Positions 34,870 to 46,400 of a stretch of 64,000 nucleotides of DNA are shown here, piece by piece. Both the position numbers and the translations under genes were made by a program. Below the pieces are notes generated by a model that was not told the DNA's origin, did no database searches, and saw only the letters and a list, made by a program, of their open reading frames with translations. The DNA is from an uncultured Aquimarina sp. (lineage in GTDB: Bacteria; Bacteroidota; Bacteroidia; Flavobacteriales; Flavobacteriaceae): assembly GCA_947498775.1 (NCBI GenBank), contig CANMLL010000014.1, positions 62,001 through 126,000 on the forward strand, written 5' to 3'. Numbering within the stretch: position 1 is the stretch's first letter; every line of letters begins with the position of its first letter.

Positions 34870-35901
34870 TTATGTGCTGTCCCTTACAACCAATTCAGTC
34901 TTTAGTTTTACAATTTTTTTACGATGATTTACATCATTTGGTTCGTTAAACTGATCAATTAACATTTCTGCAACCTTTTGCCCCATTTCAAAACTTGGTT
35001 GGGCAATGCATGTCATAGAAGGAACAAACACTTCACCTAGTCCAAGATCTCCAAAACCAATTACTGCGACCTCTTCTGGAATTTTGTGCCCCAATCTAAG
35101 TAGAGTTTTCATAGTAAGTAAGCCATAATTATCGGTACAGGTAAAAACGGCATCAGGTTTCATAGTGATTCCATTAAAAAAGTTTTGTATTTCAGCGTCC
35201 TCATATTCGCGGTCTAATGAGTTGCAATGTAAGATCAGCTCATCATAAATAGGTATATGATGTTTTTTCATTGCTTCCAAATACCCTTTAAAACGATCTT
35301 GGAAAACCTTCTTTTCTTTAATTCCTCCGATAAATGCAATTCGTTTTTTACCTTTTTTTATAAGAAATTCAACTGCAGAAAATGATGCTTCATCGTCCTC
35401 TATAATCACATGATCTGCGCCAGAAACTTCTTCTCTTATATTATCAAATAGAACAACAGGAATACCTTTTTTAATAATATTCTTTATGTGAACAAAGGTT
35501 TCAGTCTCATGAGTGGGGGAAAGGATGATCCCGTCGACAATACCTTTTTCAAAAGAACTAAGGTTTTCACGCTCAAACTCAAAAGAATTTCTAGAAGAGC
35601 TTATAAGTATTTTATAATTGTGTTCGCGTGCATAACGATCAATACCTCTGCAAACCTCAATAAAAAAAGGCTCATCATATCTTGGGATAATAACCCCAAT
35701 TATGTTGGTTTTTCCAGAACTAAGACTTTTGGCAATTTGATTAGGCATATATCCCATAGTCTGCGCCATTTCGAAGACTTTTTCTCTTGTGCTAAGTTTT
35801 ACTCTGGGGTTTTTATCCAAAGCTCTTGAAACCGTAGCAATAGAAACATTGAGTTTTCTAGCAATATCTTCAAGTTTTACCCTTCTTTTTTTGAAAGTCA
35901 T
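34870..35901 (-). CDS. LacI family transcriptional regulator, second copy
   Basis: 343 residues with helix-turn-helix KLEDIARKLNVSIATVSRALDKNPRVK, hinge MAQTMGYMPNQIAKSLSSGKT and a sensor domain (NIIGVIIPRYDEPFFIEVCRGID; VIGFGDLGLGEVFVPSMTCI). It is diverged from the other LacI protein, so the two probably sense different ligands. A 23-bp CG-centred site lies 52 bases before its ATG. The identical sequence occurs before the glycerol kinase fusion gene, so this is the best candidate to bind it. GH65 is downstream on the same strand. Confidence 0.88.
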   Translation of the reverse strand: MTFKKRRVKLEDIARKLNVSIATVSRALDKNPRVKLSTREKVFEMAQTMGYMPNQIAKSLSSGKTNIIGVIIPRYDEPFFIEVCRGIDRYAREHNYKILISSSRNSFEFERENLSSFEKGIVDGIILSPTHETETFVHIKNIIKKGIPVVLFDNIREEVSGADHVIIEDDEASFSAVEFLIKKGKKRIAFIGGIKEKKVFQDRFKGYLEAMKKHHIPIYDELILHCNSLDREYEDAEIQNFFNGITMKPDAVFTCTDNYGLLTMKTLLRLGHKIPEEVAVIGFGDLGLGEVFVPSMTCIAQPSFEMGQKVAEMLIDQFNEPNDVNHRKKIVKLKTELVVRDST

Positions 35902-36605
35902 TAGAATTTCGTTAAAAAATTGTTATTAAAATATCATTTTCGATAAAAATATAATAATACAAACGCTTACATTTTTTAAAATCAAGGTATTGTTTTTCAA
36001 TTCCCCTAATAGTTTAGTTATTTGTTACAGTCATAAATAATTTTTGAACAATTTAATACAGATACTTACTTAAAATAATTGTTTTGTATTGAAAGCCCTC
36101 CCCAAATATACATTGCTTTCATATTGAAACTATAACTATGCTAATTTAGGATAAAAAATGCAATGGTTGATAGTGTTCAAAAAAAATATGATTTTACATG
36201 AATAAGAAAGTTAATGATTAATTTTTTTGTGAAAATATAGGAAAGATAAGTCGTTGTTAAAATCAATTTTTGATTGACTATTTTCTTAATTTTTTGAACA
36301 ATTGTAATGACAATATGTTTCTTGTAAAAAAAGATATTCAAGTTGTGTGGTATTTGTTATTTCATATTAAAATCAACTTGTATATATATAATGTAAAGAT
36401 TTGAGTGCTTAATATGCTATACGAATAGTATAGTAGTTTTATCAAAATAAAATCGAATTGAATAAAAATACTTTTAAAATTTAACGATTTTTTTAAACTA
36501 AGTGTATTGTGGATTTTTTTCGGCATGCATTCATTAGAATTGAGCGTACTTAAATTAAGAATGGTGATAAATTAAATTATTGTTTAAAATTTAACTAGTT
36601 GTTTA
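35902..36605. other. Divergent regulatory region, 704 bases
   Basis: Very AT-rich region between the LacI gene and the GH13 gene. It contains the operator-like site at 35953-35975. I found no exact TAnnTTTG box for either gene and no coding frame. Its length suggests promoters for both sides. Confidence 0.4.
35953..35975. promoter_or_regulatory. LacI-type operator, copy 1
   Basis: Core ATACAAACGCTTACATTT, with a central CG and half-symmetry T.AA.CG as in LacI/CcpA sites. All 23 bases are identical to 52443-52465. It lies 52 bases upstream of the LacI start codon, a position fit for autoregulation. Confidence 0.6.
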
Positions 36606-38276
36606 GTGAAATTATCTTGGTTTAAAAAAGGAACTATCTATCAAATCTACCCACGAAGTTTTAATGATAGTGATAATGATGGTATAGGAGATTTACGGGG
36701 GATTATAGAAAAATTAGACTACCTACAAGAGCTTAATATTGATATACTATGGCTGAGTCCTATCTTCAATTCTCCAAATGATGATAATGGATATGATATA
36801 AGTGATTATTGTTCGATCATGCCAGAGTTTGGTAGTATGGAAGATTTTGATGAATTGCTTCAAAAAACTCATGATAGAGGGATGCGACTGATTTTGGATT
36901 TGGTAGCAAACCATTGTTCTGATGAGCACGAGTGGTTTAAGCAGGCAAAGAAATCCAAAGATAATCCTTACAGAGATTACTTTCATTGGAAAAAACCATC
37001 AGCAGATGGCGGCCCTCCAAATAATTGGAAATCTTTCTTCGGAGGAAGTGCATGGGAATATGACGAGGCTTCGGGAGAGTATTATCTCCATCTTTTTACC
37101 AGAAAACAGCCCGATCTAAATTGGGAAAATCCTAAGGTAAGAGAAGAGATTTATAATGCGATGAGATTTTGGCTTGACAAAGGAGTTGATGGGTTTAGGA
37201 TGGATGTCATTCCATTAATTTCTAAAAGAGAAGGTTATCCTGATGCTCCGGATATAGGATTTAGAAAGATAATTGAAGATGTATATGCAAATGGCCCAAC
37301 GCTGCATAAATATTTAAGAGAAATGAATGAAGAAGTAGTTAGTAACTATGACGCGTTTTCGTTAGCAGAAGGAGTAGGGATTAACCACAATAATGCGGGA
37401 TTATATATCAATAGTGATCGTAACGAACTTGATATGTTGTATCATTTTGACATTTTAGAGTGTACAATTGTTAACGGAAAATTTGAAGAGGTTTCACCTT
37501 TTGACCTGGTAAATATGAAACGTATTTTTAAAAGGTGGAGAGATGCTGTGCATGAGAAAGGATGGTTGGCAAATGCAATGGGAAATCATGATTTTGCTAG
37601 AATGGTATCAAGATTTGGGGATGATAAAAAATATTGGCTAGAATCTGCCAAAATGCTTTTTATAATGCAAGCAACACAAAATGGAACATTAAATATATAT
37701 CAAGGCGATGAAATTGGTATGACTAACATAAAGCTATGTTCTGTTGAAGAAGTTAAAGATGTGCAATCGTTAAATTTTTATAACGAAAATTTGGAAACCA
37801 AAAGATACTCTGAAGAGTTAGCATTGGATATGATTAATAAAGAAGGGCGCGATAATGCTAGAACTCCAATACAGTGGAATGATGAAATTAATGGAGGGTT
37901 TTCATTAAATGAGCCTTGGTTAAAATCAAACCCTAATCACAATACAATTAATGTACAAAAGCAAGATAATGACCCTAATTCTATACTTAATTTTTATAGG
38001 AACTTACTAATGGTTAGAAAAGAACATGATGTTTTTGTATATGGAGATTTCGAAGAGCTCGAATTTGAGAATCCGGACCTTTATATCTATAAAAAGACTT
38101 ATGATAATAAGAGCATCATGGTTGTACTTAATTTTAGTAGTACAAACACAAGTTTTGATATAGAAAACAACAAGTATAAAAATAATATACTAGTGAATAA
38201 TTATAGTGATCTTGAAATTGAGAGTGATGCGATACAATTACAACCTTATCAAGGAATAGTTGTTCAAGTTAATTAA
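36606..38276 (+). CDS. GH13 alpha-glucosidase (oligo-1,6-glucosidase-like)
   Basis: 556 residues from a GTG start (KLSWFKKGTIYQIYPRSFNDS). The four GH13 regions are visible: DLVANHC (D98, H103), GVDGFRMDV (nucleophile D200), EGVGI (acid/base E255) and GNHDF (D329). There is no signal peptide, so it is cytoplasmic. Sequence features such as NNWKSFFGGSAWEYD and DARTPIQW-like DNARTPIQW place it with alpha-glucosidases acting on small alpha-glucosides. It would split the imported product of the outer-membrane SusCD system. It precedes susC by 289 bases on the same strand. Confidence 0.87.
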   Translation: MKLSWFKKGTIYQIYPRSFNDSDNDGIGDLRGIIEKLDYLQELNIDILWLSPIFNSPNDDNGYDISDYCSIMPEFGSMEDFDELLQKTHDRGMRLILDLVANHCSDEHEWFKQAKKSKDNPYRDYFHWKKPSADGGPPNNWKSFFGGSAWEYDEASGEYYLHLFTRKQPDLNWENPKVREEIYNAMRFWLDKGVDGFRMDVIPLISKREGYPDAPDIGFRKIIEDVYANGPTLHKYLREMNEEVVSNYDAFSLAEGVGINHNNAGLYINSDRNELDMLYHFDILECTIVNGKFEEVSPFDLVNMKRIFKRWRDAVHEKGWLANAMGNHDFARMVSRFGDDKKYWLESAKMLFIMQATQNGTLNIYQGDEIGMTNIKLCSVEEVKDVQSLNFYNENLETKRYSEELALDMINKEGRDNARTPIQWNDEINGGFSLNEPWLKSNPNHNTINVQKQDNDPNSILNFYRNLLMVRKEHDVFVYGDFEELEFENPDLYIYKKTYDNKSIMVVLNFSSTNTSFDIENNKYKNNILVNNYSDLEIESDAIQLQPYQGIVVQVN

Positions 38277-38356
38277 AAAGTAAAGTAATGTAATGACTTT
38301 TTTGGAATAATAATATGAATAAAGTAGAAAGTGAAATTAGTTTTTGTTTGTTAGCG

Positions 38357-38478
38357 GAGAAGTTTTTAATAAACTTCTCGAAGGTGTAACAACTGGGGCA
38401 TCCATTTTTTTTGTAACTTTTGGTTTTATAGTTACAGAATTAGTCAAATGTGGTAAAAAAAGACTTGGATGTCCCACT
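38357..38478 (+). promoter_or_regulatory. Structured leader upstream of susC
   Basis: Three stems can form. GAGAAGTTT/AAACTTCTC (38357-38379) has perfect nine-base arms. TGTAAC/GTTACA pairs 38412-38417 with 38431-38436. A longer stem, GGGGCATCCA with TGGATGTCCC, joins 38394-38404 to 38466-38476. The last two nest. The 68-codon frame across this stretch looks spurious. Regulatory role is inferred. Confidence 0.4.
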
Positions 38479-38565
38479 GTTACTTTACTAAAAAACGGAA
38501 ATTTACTTTTTATTAAAGAAAATAAGAATAGCGAAACAAATCAAATTTAAATCAAACTCTATATT

Positions 38566-41500
38566 ATGAAAAGTATGATACTTAAAAAGCTCATATTCCT
38601 ACTGGTATTTTTATCGGGGAGTATGTTGTATTCACAAATCACGGTTTCGGGGGTGATTTCTGACGCCGGAGGCCCAGTTCCAGGGGTAAACGTTATCGTA
38701 AGAGGAACAAGTAATGGGGCTGTTTCCGATTTTGATGGAAATTACACACTCGACAATGTCCCAGAAGATGGAACCATTGTTTTTAGTTACGTAGGCTTCA
38801 AAGCGCAGGAAGTCTCTGTTGATGGTAGAACTACAATAAACGTAACTATGCAGGAAGATGCAGCAGAACTGGAAGCCGTTGTAGTAATTGGTTATGGTAG
38901 TGTGAGAAAACAAGATGTTACAGGAGCAGTTGCAACTGTAAAACCTGAAGATTTTAACCAAGGAGTGCAGACTTCTCCCGATCAATTAATACAAGGACGT
39001 GTAGCTGGGGTTAACATTACCCAATCTAGTGGTGAACCTGGAGCAGGGTCGACTATTCAAATTCGTGGTGCATCTTCTATACGAGCAGGAAATAATCCAT
39101 TAGTGGTTATAGATGGAGTGCCGTTAACAGATGATAATGTAAGTCCAGGAAGTGATTCAGGTATAGGTACAACTACAGCGAGAAATCCTCTTAATTTTAT
39201 AAACCCTAACGATATAGCAAGTATTGATGTCTTAAAAGATGCATCGGCTACAGCAATTTATGGTTCTAGAGGTGCTAATGGGGTAATCATTATTACTACA
39301 AAAAAAGGTAGGTCTGGAAAGCCTCAAATGACTTTTAGTGCATCTACATCTGTAGGTACGATTGCAAATGAATATGATTTGTTAGGTAGTACAATATTTG
39401 CTCAAAATTCTGATCCTAGTGTTGATTTTGGAGCAAGGATAGATCCTTTTGACGAAGTGTTGAGAACTGCGATTACTCAGCAATATGATTTTTCATACGC
39501 GGGAGGTTCAGAAACTGGAAGCTATAGGTTTTCTTTAGGGCTTTTGGATCAAGAAGGTATTATAAAAGGAACAGGACAGGAAAAGTATAATGCAACGGTT
39601 AATTTATCGGAAAAGTTTTTTGATAATAAATTAAAAGTTAGTGCAAGAGTACTAACTTCTTTTATAAAAGATAACGCTGAGGCTATTTCCGATAATGTAG
39701 GAGCCGAAGGTGATGTGATCAGCTCTGCTCTTCGTTGGAATCCAACTCGTCCGTTAATAAATGCTGATGGAAGCTTTTTACAGCTTAGTGATAACCAAAG
39801 AAACCCTTTGGCATTGTTAGAGTATTATGAAGACGAAACTGAAACCTCAAGAATATTCGGAAATATTTCTTTAGACTATGAAATCATTGAAGGATTAACT
39901 TATAAATTTAATTTGGGGATTGATAGATCAGAAGCTACACGAGGTGTCGCACAGTCGCGATTGCTTAATGTTAATAATATTTTTGAACGAGGAAGAGCAG
40001 ATATTTCAACGGTTAAAACTTTCAATAAATTATTCGAGCATACATTGACCTACGCTAAAGATTTGTCTGAAAACCTAAGGTTAGACGCAGTTTTAGGATA
40101 TTCTTTTCAACAATTTGAAAGAAAGGGAACTAACACAACGGCGTTTGATTTCGCTAGTGACGATCAGTCTGCTTATATAGATAACCTAAATTCAGCATCA
40201 ACTTTTCCAACGGGTATTAGTAATGCTACTTTAAATACTTTTTTTAATGACTCCTTTTTTGATCCAACTTCAGAATTGCAATCATTCTTCGGTAGAGCAA
40301 ACGTTAATTTAATGGATAAATATTTGTTTACAGCCACTTTAAGGGCTGATGGATCAAGTAGATTTGGTTCTGGTAACGAGTATGGATATTTTCCTTCTGC
40401 AGCATTTGCCTGGAAAATTATTAATGAAGAATTTACACCTGATGTTTTTTCTGATTTAAAATTGAGATTAGGTTGGGGAAATACTGGTAATCAAGCCTTC
40501 CCTGCAGGAGCTGCTCAAGATCAGTTTGGTTTTATACGAGTTAATATTGATGGAGAACCTGTTTCGGTAGTTACACAATTAAATGCGGGAAATCCTGATT
40601 TGCAATGGGAGAGTACAAGTACTATTAACGCAGGGATTGACTTTGGGTTTTTAGATAACCGCTTATCAGGATCCATTGATTATTTCAACAAAGTAACTAA
40701 AGATGTACTATTTAGGTTTTCAACAGTTCAACCTGCTCCTCCAAATTCATTTTTCTGGAGAAATCTTGATAATACAGAAATTATAAATTCTGGTATTGAA
40801 GTTGGTATTAATGCACTAATTGTAAAGAATGAAGATTTTACGTTAGATTTTGGGGTGAATATGAGTTTTTTGGATAATACGATTGAAAATGTTACTGATG
40901 ATAATTTTCCGGGAGGTATACAAACCGGAACATTATCTGGTCAAGGTCTTTCTGGTGAAACAGCCCAACTTTTGTTTGATGATCAACCCTTATTTACTTT
41001 TTTCTTACCAATATTTGAAGGGTATGACTCAAGTGGAAACCCAATTTTTGCAGATGTTAATAATGATGGGGTAATAAATACTTCTATAGGGGTTCCAGGG
41101 ACTGTGGATAGAGAATTTGTTGGGAATCCTAACCCTGACATTTTAATAGGTATAAGAGCTTCTGCTACTTATAAAGATTTTGACGCAAGTTTGTATTTAA
41201 ATGGAGCATACGGGCATCAAATTTATGATAATACAGCAAATGCATTATTTACGGCATCCGCTCTCGCAGGAGGGAACAATGTTACTGAGAATATCATAAA
41301 TAACGGCGAGAATCCCGGAGCACCAAATACGCCTTCAACCAGATTTTTACAATCTGGAGATTTTATGAGATTGACTAATGTCACTTTAGGGTATACTATA
41401 GCAGGAAAGGAAAAAAATAAGTATTTTAATTGGTTCAATACCGTTAGACTTTTTATAACTGGTCAAAATTTATTCGTGATTACCCCTTATGATGGTTTTG

Positions 41501-41613
41501 ATCCCGAAGTAAATACGAATAAGCAAGTAGATGGAGTACCTTCTTTCGGTATAGATTATACAGCATTTCCTAGATCCAGACAATTTACGTTCGGAATTAA
41601 TATGAATTTTTAA
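38566..41613 (+). CDS. susC: SusC/RagA family TonB-linked outer-membrane transporter
   Basis: 1015 residues. The signal peptide (MKSMILKKLIFLLVFLSGSMLYSQ) is followed by a carboxypeptidase D-like N-terminal domain (VSGVISDAGGPVPGVNVIVRG). The TonB-box-like stretch and plug follow (VVVIGYGSVRKQDVTGAVATVKPEDF; QLIQGRVAGVNITQSSGEPG; DVLKDASATAIYGSRGANGVIII), then the beta-barrel, ending in the aromatic strand TFGINMNF. It imports oligosaccharides together with the SusD lipoprotein encoded ten bases downstream. The substrate is suggested by the neighbours: an alpha-glucoside. Confidence 0.95.
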   Translation: MKSMILKKLIFLLVFLSGSMLYSQITVSGVISDAGGPVPGVNVIVRGTSNGAVSDFDGNYTLDNVPEDGTIVFSYVGFKAQEVSVDGRTTINVTMQEDAAELEAVVVIGYGSVRKQDVTGAVATVKPEDFNQGVQTSPDQLIQGRVAGVNITQSSGEPGAGSTIQIRGASSIRAGNNPLVVIDGVPLTDDNVSPGSDSGIGTTTARNPLNFINPNDIASIDVLKDASATAIYGSRGANGVIIITTKKGRSGKPQMTFSASTSVGTIANEYDLLGSTIFAQNSDPSVDFGARIDPFDEVLRTAITQQYDFSYAGGSETGSYRFSLGLLDQEGIIKGTGQEKYNATVNLSEKFFDNKLKVSARVLTSFIKDNAEAISDNVGAEGDVISSALRWNPTRPLINADGSFLQLSDNQRNPLALLEYYEDETETSRIFGNISLDYEIIEGLTYKFNLGIDRSEATRGVAQSRLLNVNNIFERGRADISTVKTFNKLFEHTLTYAKDLSENLRLDAVLGYSFQQFERKGTNTTAFDFASDDQSAYIDNLNSASTFPTGISNATLNTFFNDSFFDPTSELQSFFGRANVNLMDKYLFTATLRADGSSRFGSGNEYGYFPSAAFAWKIINEEFTPDVFSDLKLRLGWGNTGNQAFPAGAAQDQFGFIRVNIDGEPVSVVTQLNAGNPDLQWESTSTINAGIDFGFLDNRLSGSIDYFNKVTKDVLFRFSTVQPAPPNSFFWRNLDNTEIINSGIEVGINALIVKNEDFTLDFGVNMSFLDNTIENVTDDNFPGGIQTGTLSGQGLSGETAQLLFDDQPLFTFFLPIFEGYDSSGNPIFADVNNDGVINTSIGVPGTVDREFVGNPNPDILIGIRASATYKDFDASLYLNGAYGHQIYDNTANALFTASALAGGNNVTENIINNGENPGAPNTPSTRFLQSGDFMRLTNVTLGYTIAGKEKNKYFNWFNTVRLFITGQNLFVITPYDGFDPEVNTNKQVDGVPSFGIDYTAFPRSRQFTFGINMNF

Positions 41614-41623
41614 AAAAAAAGCG

Positions 41624-43255
41624 ATGAAAAAAATAGTTATGTATACATTAAGTATACTGGTATCCATATCGGTCTTTTATAGTTGTACCGATTTAGAAGA
41701 AGAATTAAATCAGAACTTAACAGCTGAAGAAGCATCTACTCAAGGTTCTATAGAAGATGCTCTAGGTGCTGCGAAAGGTTTGTTAGCAGATTTTCAGCAT
41801 ACGGATTTCATGTTTGTATTAATGGAACATCCATCTGATGAAATAGCAGGTCCTACTCGGGGATCCGACTGGAATGATGGCGGTGCTTGGAGGGCATTGC
41901 ACCTACATACATGGAACTCTTCTCATCCAAGAGTAATAGACTCATGGGGATCTGTATTATCAGGTCTTTTTAGATCCACGGAAGCATTAGGGTTCGAGGG
42001 ATCGGAGGCGCAAATTGCACAAGCAAATTTTTTAAGGTCATTTTACATATATAACGCGACAGACCTTTTTGGTACTGTTCCTATTAGAGAACCGGGAGAA
42101 GATTTATCTGGTTTGCCAAGTATTACTGCATCACGTGCTGAAGCCATAGATATGGCCATAGACGGTTTAGAACCTATAGTTGAAAATTTACCGGATGTAA
42201 CGATAACATCCCAAATTAATCGCTATGCGGGCTATGCTCTTTTGGCAAAAATGTATTTAAATAGGGCAGTCTATAAAGCGACTGATGCCGATGGAACTCC
42301 CCAGTTACCTCCTTACAATTTTACTACAGAGGATATGGACAAGGTTGTTCAGTTTTGTGATGCAATTATTAATTCTGGTAATTACTCGCTTGAAGATGAG
42401 TATTTTTCAAGTTTTTCTCCAACAAATAGTGAGACATCATCAGAGATTATATTTGTTTCTGAAAATACAAACGAATTTGGTGGTGAAATTAGAAGGTTTA
42501 ATTTTATGACGTTGCATTACAATCAAAATCCAGGAAGTTGGAATGGATTTGTAGCATTGTCGGATTTTTACGATAGTTTTGAAGATACTGATGTGCGTAA
42601 AAGTCAAGAAATACCAAGTTTGAGTGAAAATTCAGGACTTAAAGGAGGGTTTTTAATTGGACAACAATTTACTAGAGTTTATGAAGATATCTCTACATTA
42701 AGTGAGGAAACAATTGATTTTTTAAGTGAACGTGTTGTAGTTGATGCTTCTGGTATTCCTGTTCAAAATGCAGACGGAACGTTCACAATTGTTGATCGCC
42801 AAGGAACCCCGTTAGCTTTTACCAGGGATTTTGATATATTTAATTCTGACGAATCTAGAGGAATTCGAGTGGTAAAATATCAACCCGATTACACAAACAT
42901 TAATATCCCAAATCAAGATTTTGTTTTTTATAGGTATGCAGACATATTGTTAATGAAGGCTGAAGCATTATTTAGAAACGGAGATGTTGGTGAAGCACAG
43001 ACTATCATAAACAATGTCCGTATGATGAGAAGTGCATCACAACTTGCATCCTTATCAGAAACAGATATTTTGGCAGAAAGAGGTCGTGAATTATATTGGG
43101 AGGGTCATCGAAGAAACGATCAGATTCGTTTTGGTACACTATTGGATCCTGTTCAGGAAAGACCTACTGCTTCAGATAGAACTAAGTTAGTTTATCCAAT
43201 CCCGGCAGAAGCATTGGCAACTAATCCAAATTTAACTCAAAATCCAGGATATTAA
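41624..43255 (+). CDS. susD: RagB/SusD family nutrient-uptake lipoprotein
   Basis: 543 residues with a lipobox (MKKIVMYTLSILVSISVFYSC, Cys21). SusD hallmarks are SIEDALGAAKGLL, the helical TPR-like core (RSFYIYNATDLFGTVPIREPGED; NRYAGYALLAKMYLNRAVY), and the C-terminal RYADILLMKAEALFRNGD and RGRELYWEGHRRNDQIRFG. It caps the SusC barrel at the cell surface and captures the glycan. A strong terminator at 43282-43320 follows, so susCD form one transcript, possibly with GH13 upstream. Confidence 0.95.
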   Translation: MKKIVMYTLSILVSISVFYSCTDLEEELNQNLTAEEASTQGSIEDALGAAKGLLADFQHTDFMFVLMEHPSDEIAGPTRGSDWNDGGAWRALHLHTWNSSHPRVIDSWGSVLSGLFRSTEALGFEGSEAQIAQANFLRSFYIYNATDLFGTVPIREPGEDLSGLPSITASRAEAIDMAIDGLEPIVENLPDVTITSQINRYAGYALLAKMYLNRAVYKATDADGTPQLPPYNFTTEDMDKVVQFCDAIINSGNYSLEDEYFSSFSPTNSETSSEIIFVSENTNEFGGEIRRFNFMTLHYNQNPGSWNGFVALSDFYDSFEDTDVRKSQEIPSLSENSGLKGGFLIGQQFTRVYEDISTLSEETIDFLSERVVVDASGIPVQNADGTFTIVDRQGTPLAFTRDFDIFNSDESRGIRVVKYQPDYTNINIPNQDFVFYRYADILLMKAEALFRNGDVGEAQTIINNVRMMRSASQLASLSETDILAERGRELYWEGHRRNDQIRFGTLLDPVQERPTASDRTKLVYPIPAEALATNPNLTQNPGY

Positions 43256-43281
43256 ACGTCCTAAATTCTTGATCAATTATA

Positions 43282-43320
43282 CAAAGTCCTTCGTCTTCTC
43301 GAAGGGCTTTGTTATTTTTT
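43282..43320 (+). terminator. Terminator after susD
   Basis: CAAAGTCCTTCG (43282-43293) pairs with CGAAGGGCTTTG (43300-43311) with one G-T wobble and a six-base loop. TTATTTTTT follows. Confidence 0.85.
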
Positions 43321-43431
43321 CTATTCCACTTTTTTTATAATGTTTTCTAAAGGAGATAATAATAAAACGTTAGGTTCAACAACCTTAAATTTATAGAAAG
43401 AAGTGGAACATTTTGTACTATATTTACAATT

Positions 43432-46400
43432 ATGATCCATAAGGTTTTTATACAATTATTGATTGTATTCTTTCTGTTTTCTTGTACTCAAGAAAAAAAA
43501 GAAGCAAAAGATCAAACAAAGCAGGTAGCATCTCTTTTTACAAAATTAGAGTCAAATACAACCGGAATTCAGTTTATAAACCAAGTAGCCAACCAAAAGG
43601 ATTTCAATATTTTTAAATACCGAAATTTCTACAATGGTGGAGGGGTTGCTATAGGCGATATCAATAATGATGGTCTCCCGGATGTATATCTTACTGCCAA
43701 CCAAAAAGAAAATAAACTATACCTCAATAAAGGAAACTTTCAATTTGAAGATATTTCGGTTTCTTCTAAAACAACAGGAAAAAATGCATGGTCTACGGGA
43801 GTGGTTATGGTCGATATTAATGCAGATGGATTGTTAGATATCTATGTCTGTAATGCAGGAAATGCAAAAGGAGATGATCAAAAAAACGAATTGTTTATCA
43901 ATAATGGTCCTTCAACAAGCTCAGGAACTATAACATTTACAGAAAAAGCTGCCCAATATAACTTGGCCGATAATGGGTTTACTACTCATGCAGCTTTTTT
44001 TGATTATGATCAAGATGGAGATCTTGATGTGTATTTGCTTAACAATAGTTTTATACCAGTAAGTAGCCTTGGATATGCGAACAAACGAAATCTGAGGGCC
44101 AAAGACTGGAATATCCCTGAAATATTGAAAGGAGGCGGAGATAAATTGCTTAGAAATGATAGCGGTATTTTTACCGATGTAAGTGAGTCTACAGGGATTT
44201 ATGGTAGCCTCATCGGTTTTGGATTAGGAGTTACCATTGGAGATGTTAATAAAGATTTGTTACCAGATATTTATGTGTCTAATGATTTTTATGAACGAGA
44301 TTATTTATACATCAATAAGGGCGATGGTACTTTTTCTGAAGAAATAAAAGATTGGATGCAGCATGTAAGTATATCATCAATGGGAGCTGATATGGCTGAT
44401 ATAAATAACGATGGCTATCCAGAGATTTTTGTGACCGATATGTTACCCGAAGATGATCAACGATTGAAGGAAACAAGTTCTTTTGAAAGTTATGATGTAT
44501 ATAAGTTGAAAAAAAGTAGAGATTTTTATAACCAGTATATGCAAAACTCATTGCAGCTCAATAATGGTGATCATTCTTTTTCTGAAATCGCCTTTTACAG
44601 TGGTGTGGCAAAAACAGACTGGAGCTGGGGAGCCTTATTATTTGATATGGATAATGATGGTTATCGTGATATATTCGTAAGTAATGGTATTTATCATGAT
44701 CTAACTAATCAGGATTTCATGAATTTTTTTGCCAATGATATCATGCAAAAAATGGTGCTCACTGGTAAAAAAGAAGAAGTAGATTCAATTATTAGCAAAA
44801 TGCCGTCTACACCAATCCCTAATTATGCATTTAAAAATAATAAAGACCTTACTTTTTCTAATGCAACCAAAGATTGGGGATTCGATGAGCCTACATTTTC
44901 AAATGGATCGGCATATGGAGATCTGGATAATGATGGAGATCTGGATCTGATTGTGAATAATTTTAATATGCCCGTTTCAGTTTATCAAAACAATAGCGAG
45001 AAAGAACAAAATAACTACTTGAAAGTTAAACTAAAAGGAGCTGATAAAAATACATTTGGGATTGGTAGTATTGTTGAAGTATTTTCTGAAGACCAGATTC
45101 TGAGACAAGAGTTAATACCATCAAGAGGTTTTCAATCATCTATCGAGTATGTAATGACTATCGGTTTGGGTAAAACCAAAGCTATAGATTCTATGCGAGT
45201 TATATTTCCAAACAGAAAAACAACGACTGTCAAAGATCTTAAACTGAATTCCTTGATTACCTTAGATCAAAAAGATGCTATTGTTGAGTATCGCAAAAAC
45301 TCGGTTATCAAGAAAAAATATTTTGAAGTTGTTGAACATAAAATACCCGTTCATAAAGAGGATCCCTATGTAGATTTTGATTACGAAGGACTAATTTATA
45401 AAATGCAGTCTAGAGAAGGTCCTGCTCTTGCAGTAGGGGATGTTAATAATGATGGAAACGACGATGTCTTCATAGGAGGGGCATACGGTCAAACTGGAAA
45501 ACTATATTTGCAAACGGCAAATGGTACACTAAAGCCTGCAAAATTTGAAACAGAAGAAGCTTTTGAAGATGTAGTTGCAATTTTTGAAGATATTGACGGT
45601 GATAAAGATTTGGATCTCATTATTGGTTCTGGAGGAAATTTTACCAAAGCCAGAACGGGAGTTCGATATTATACCAACGACGGATCGGGTAATTTTTCAA
45701 TAGGAGGTATTATCCTGCCTACTTATACTAATATAGCTACCATTGCCGCGTCAGATTATGATCAGGATGGGGATATAGATCTATTTCTTGGAAGCCAGGG
45801 CATAGTGGGTACTTATGGAGTTACTCCAAAAAGTTACCTTATGGAAAATGATGGGAATGGTAATTTTGAAGATGTTACTATAAAGAAAGTCCCAGGAATT
45901 GGTGAGGTAGGCATAGTAACAGATGCTACCTGGCAAGACATTAATGCAGATGGTAAAAAGGACCTAGTAATTGTGGGAGAATGGATGTCTCCCAAAATAT
46001 TTAAGAATACCTCAGAAGGACTTACCGCACTTTCTACTAACCTGGATAATTATTCTGGTTGGTTTAATACGGTCGAAGCAAAAGATCTGGATCAGGATGG
46101 TGATATAGATTTGGTGTTAGGAAATCGAGGGTTAAACGCTATGTATAATGCAAGTGCAGATGCTCCGATTAAAATGTATATCAATGATTTTGATAACAAT
46201 GGTACAATAGAGCAGATTATAACACAAACGATTAAAGGAAAGGACGTTCCTATACATCTAAAAAATGAAATCACAGGTCAAATCAATGCTTTGAAAAAGC
46301 AAAACCTTAAATATACCGAGTATGCAACAAAGTCTATTGATGAACTATTTTCTGAAGAAGTATTAAAAAATACCACAATCAAGAGCACAAATAATTTTGC

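Noticed and set aside
38344..38550. 68-codon frame before susC
   Set aside because: Its bases form strong RNA stems and it starts at TTG without any signal; a structured leader explains the region better.
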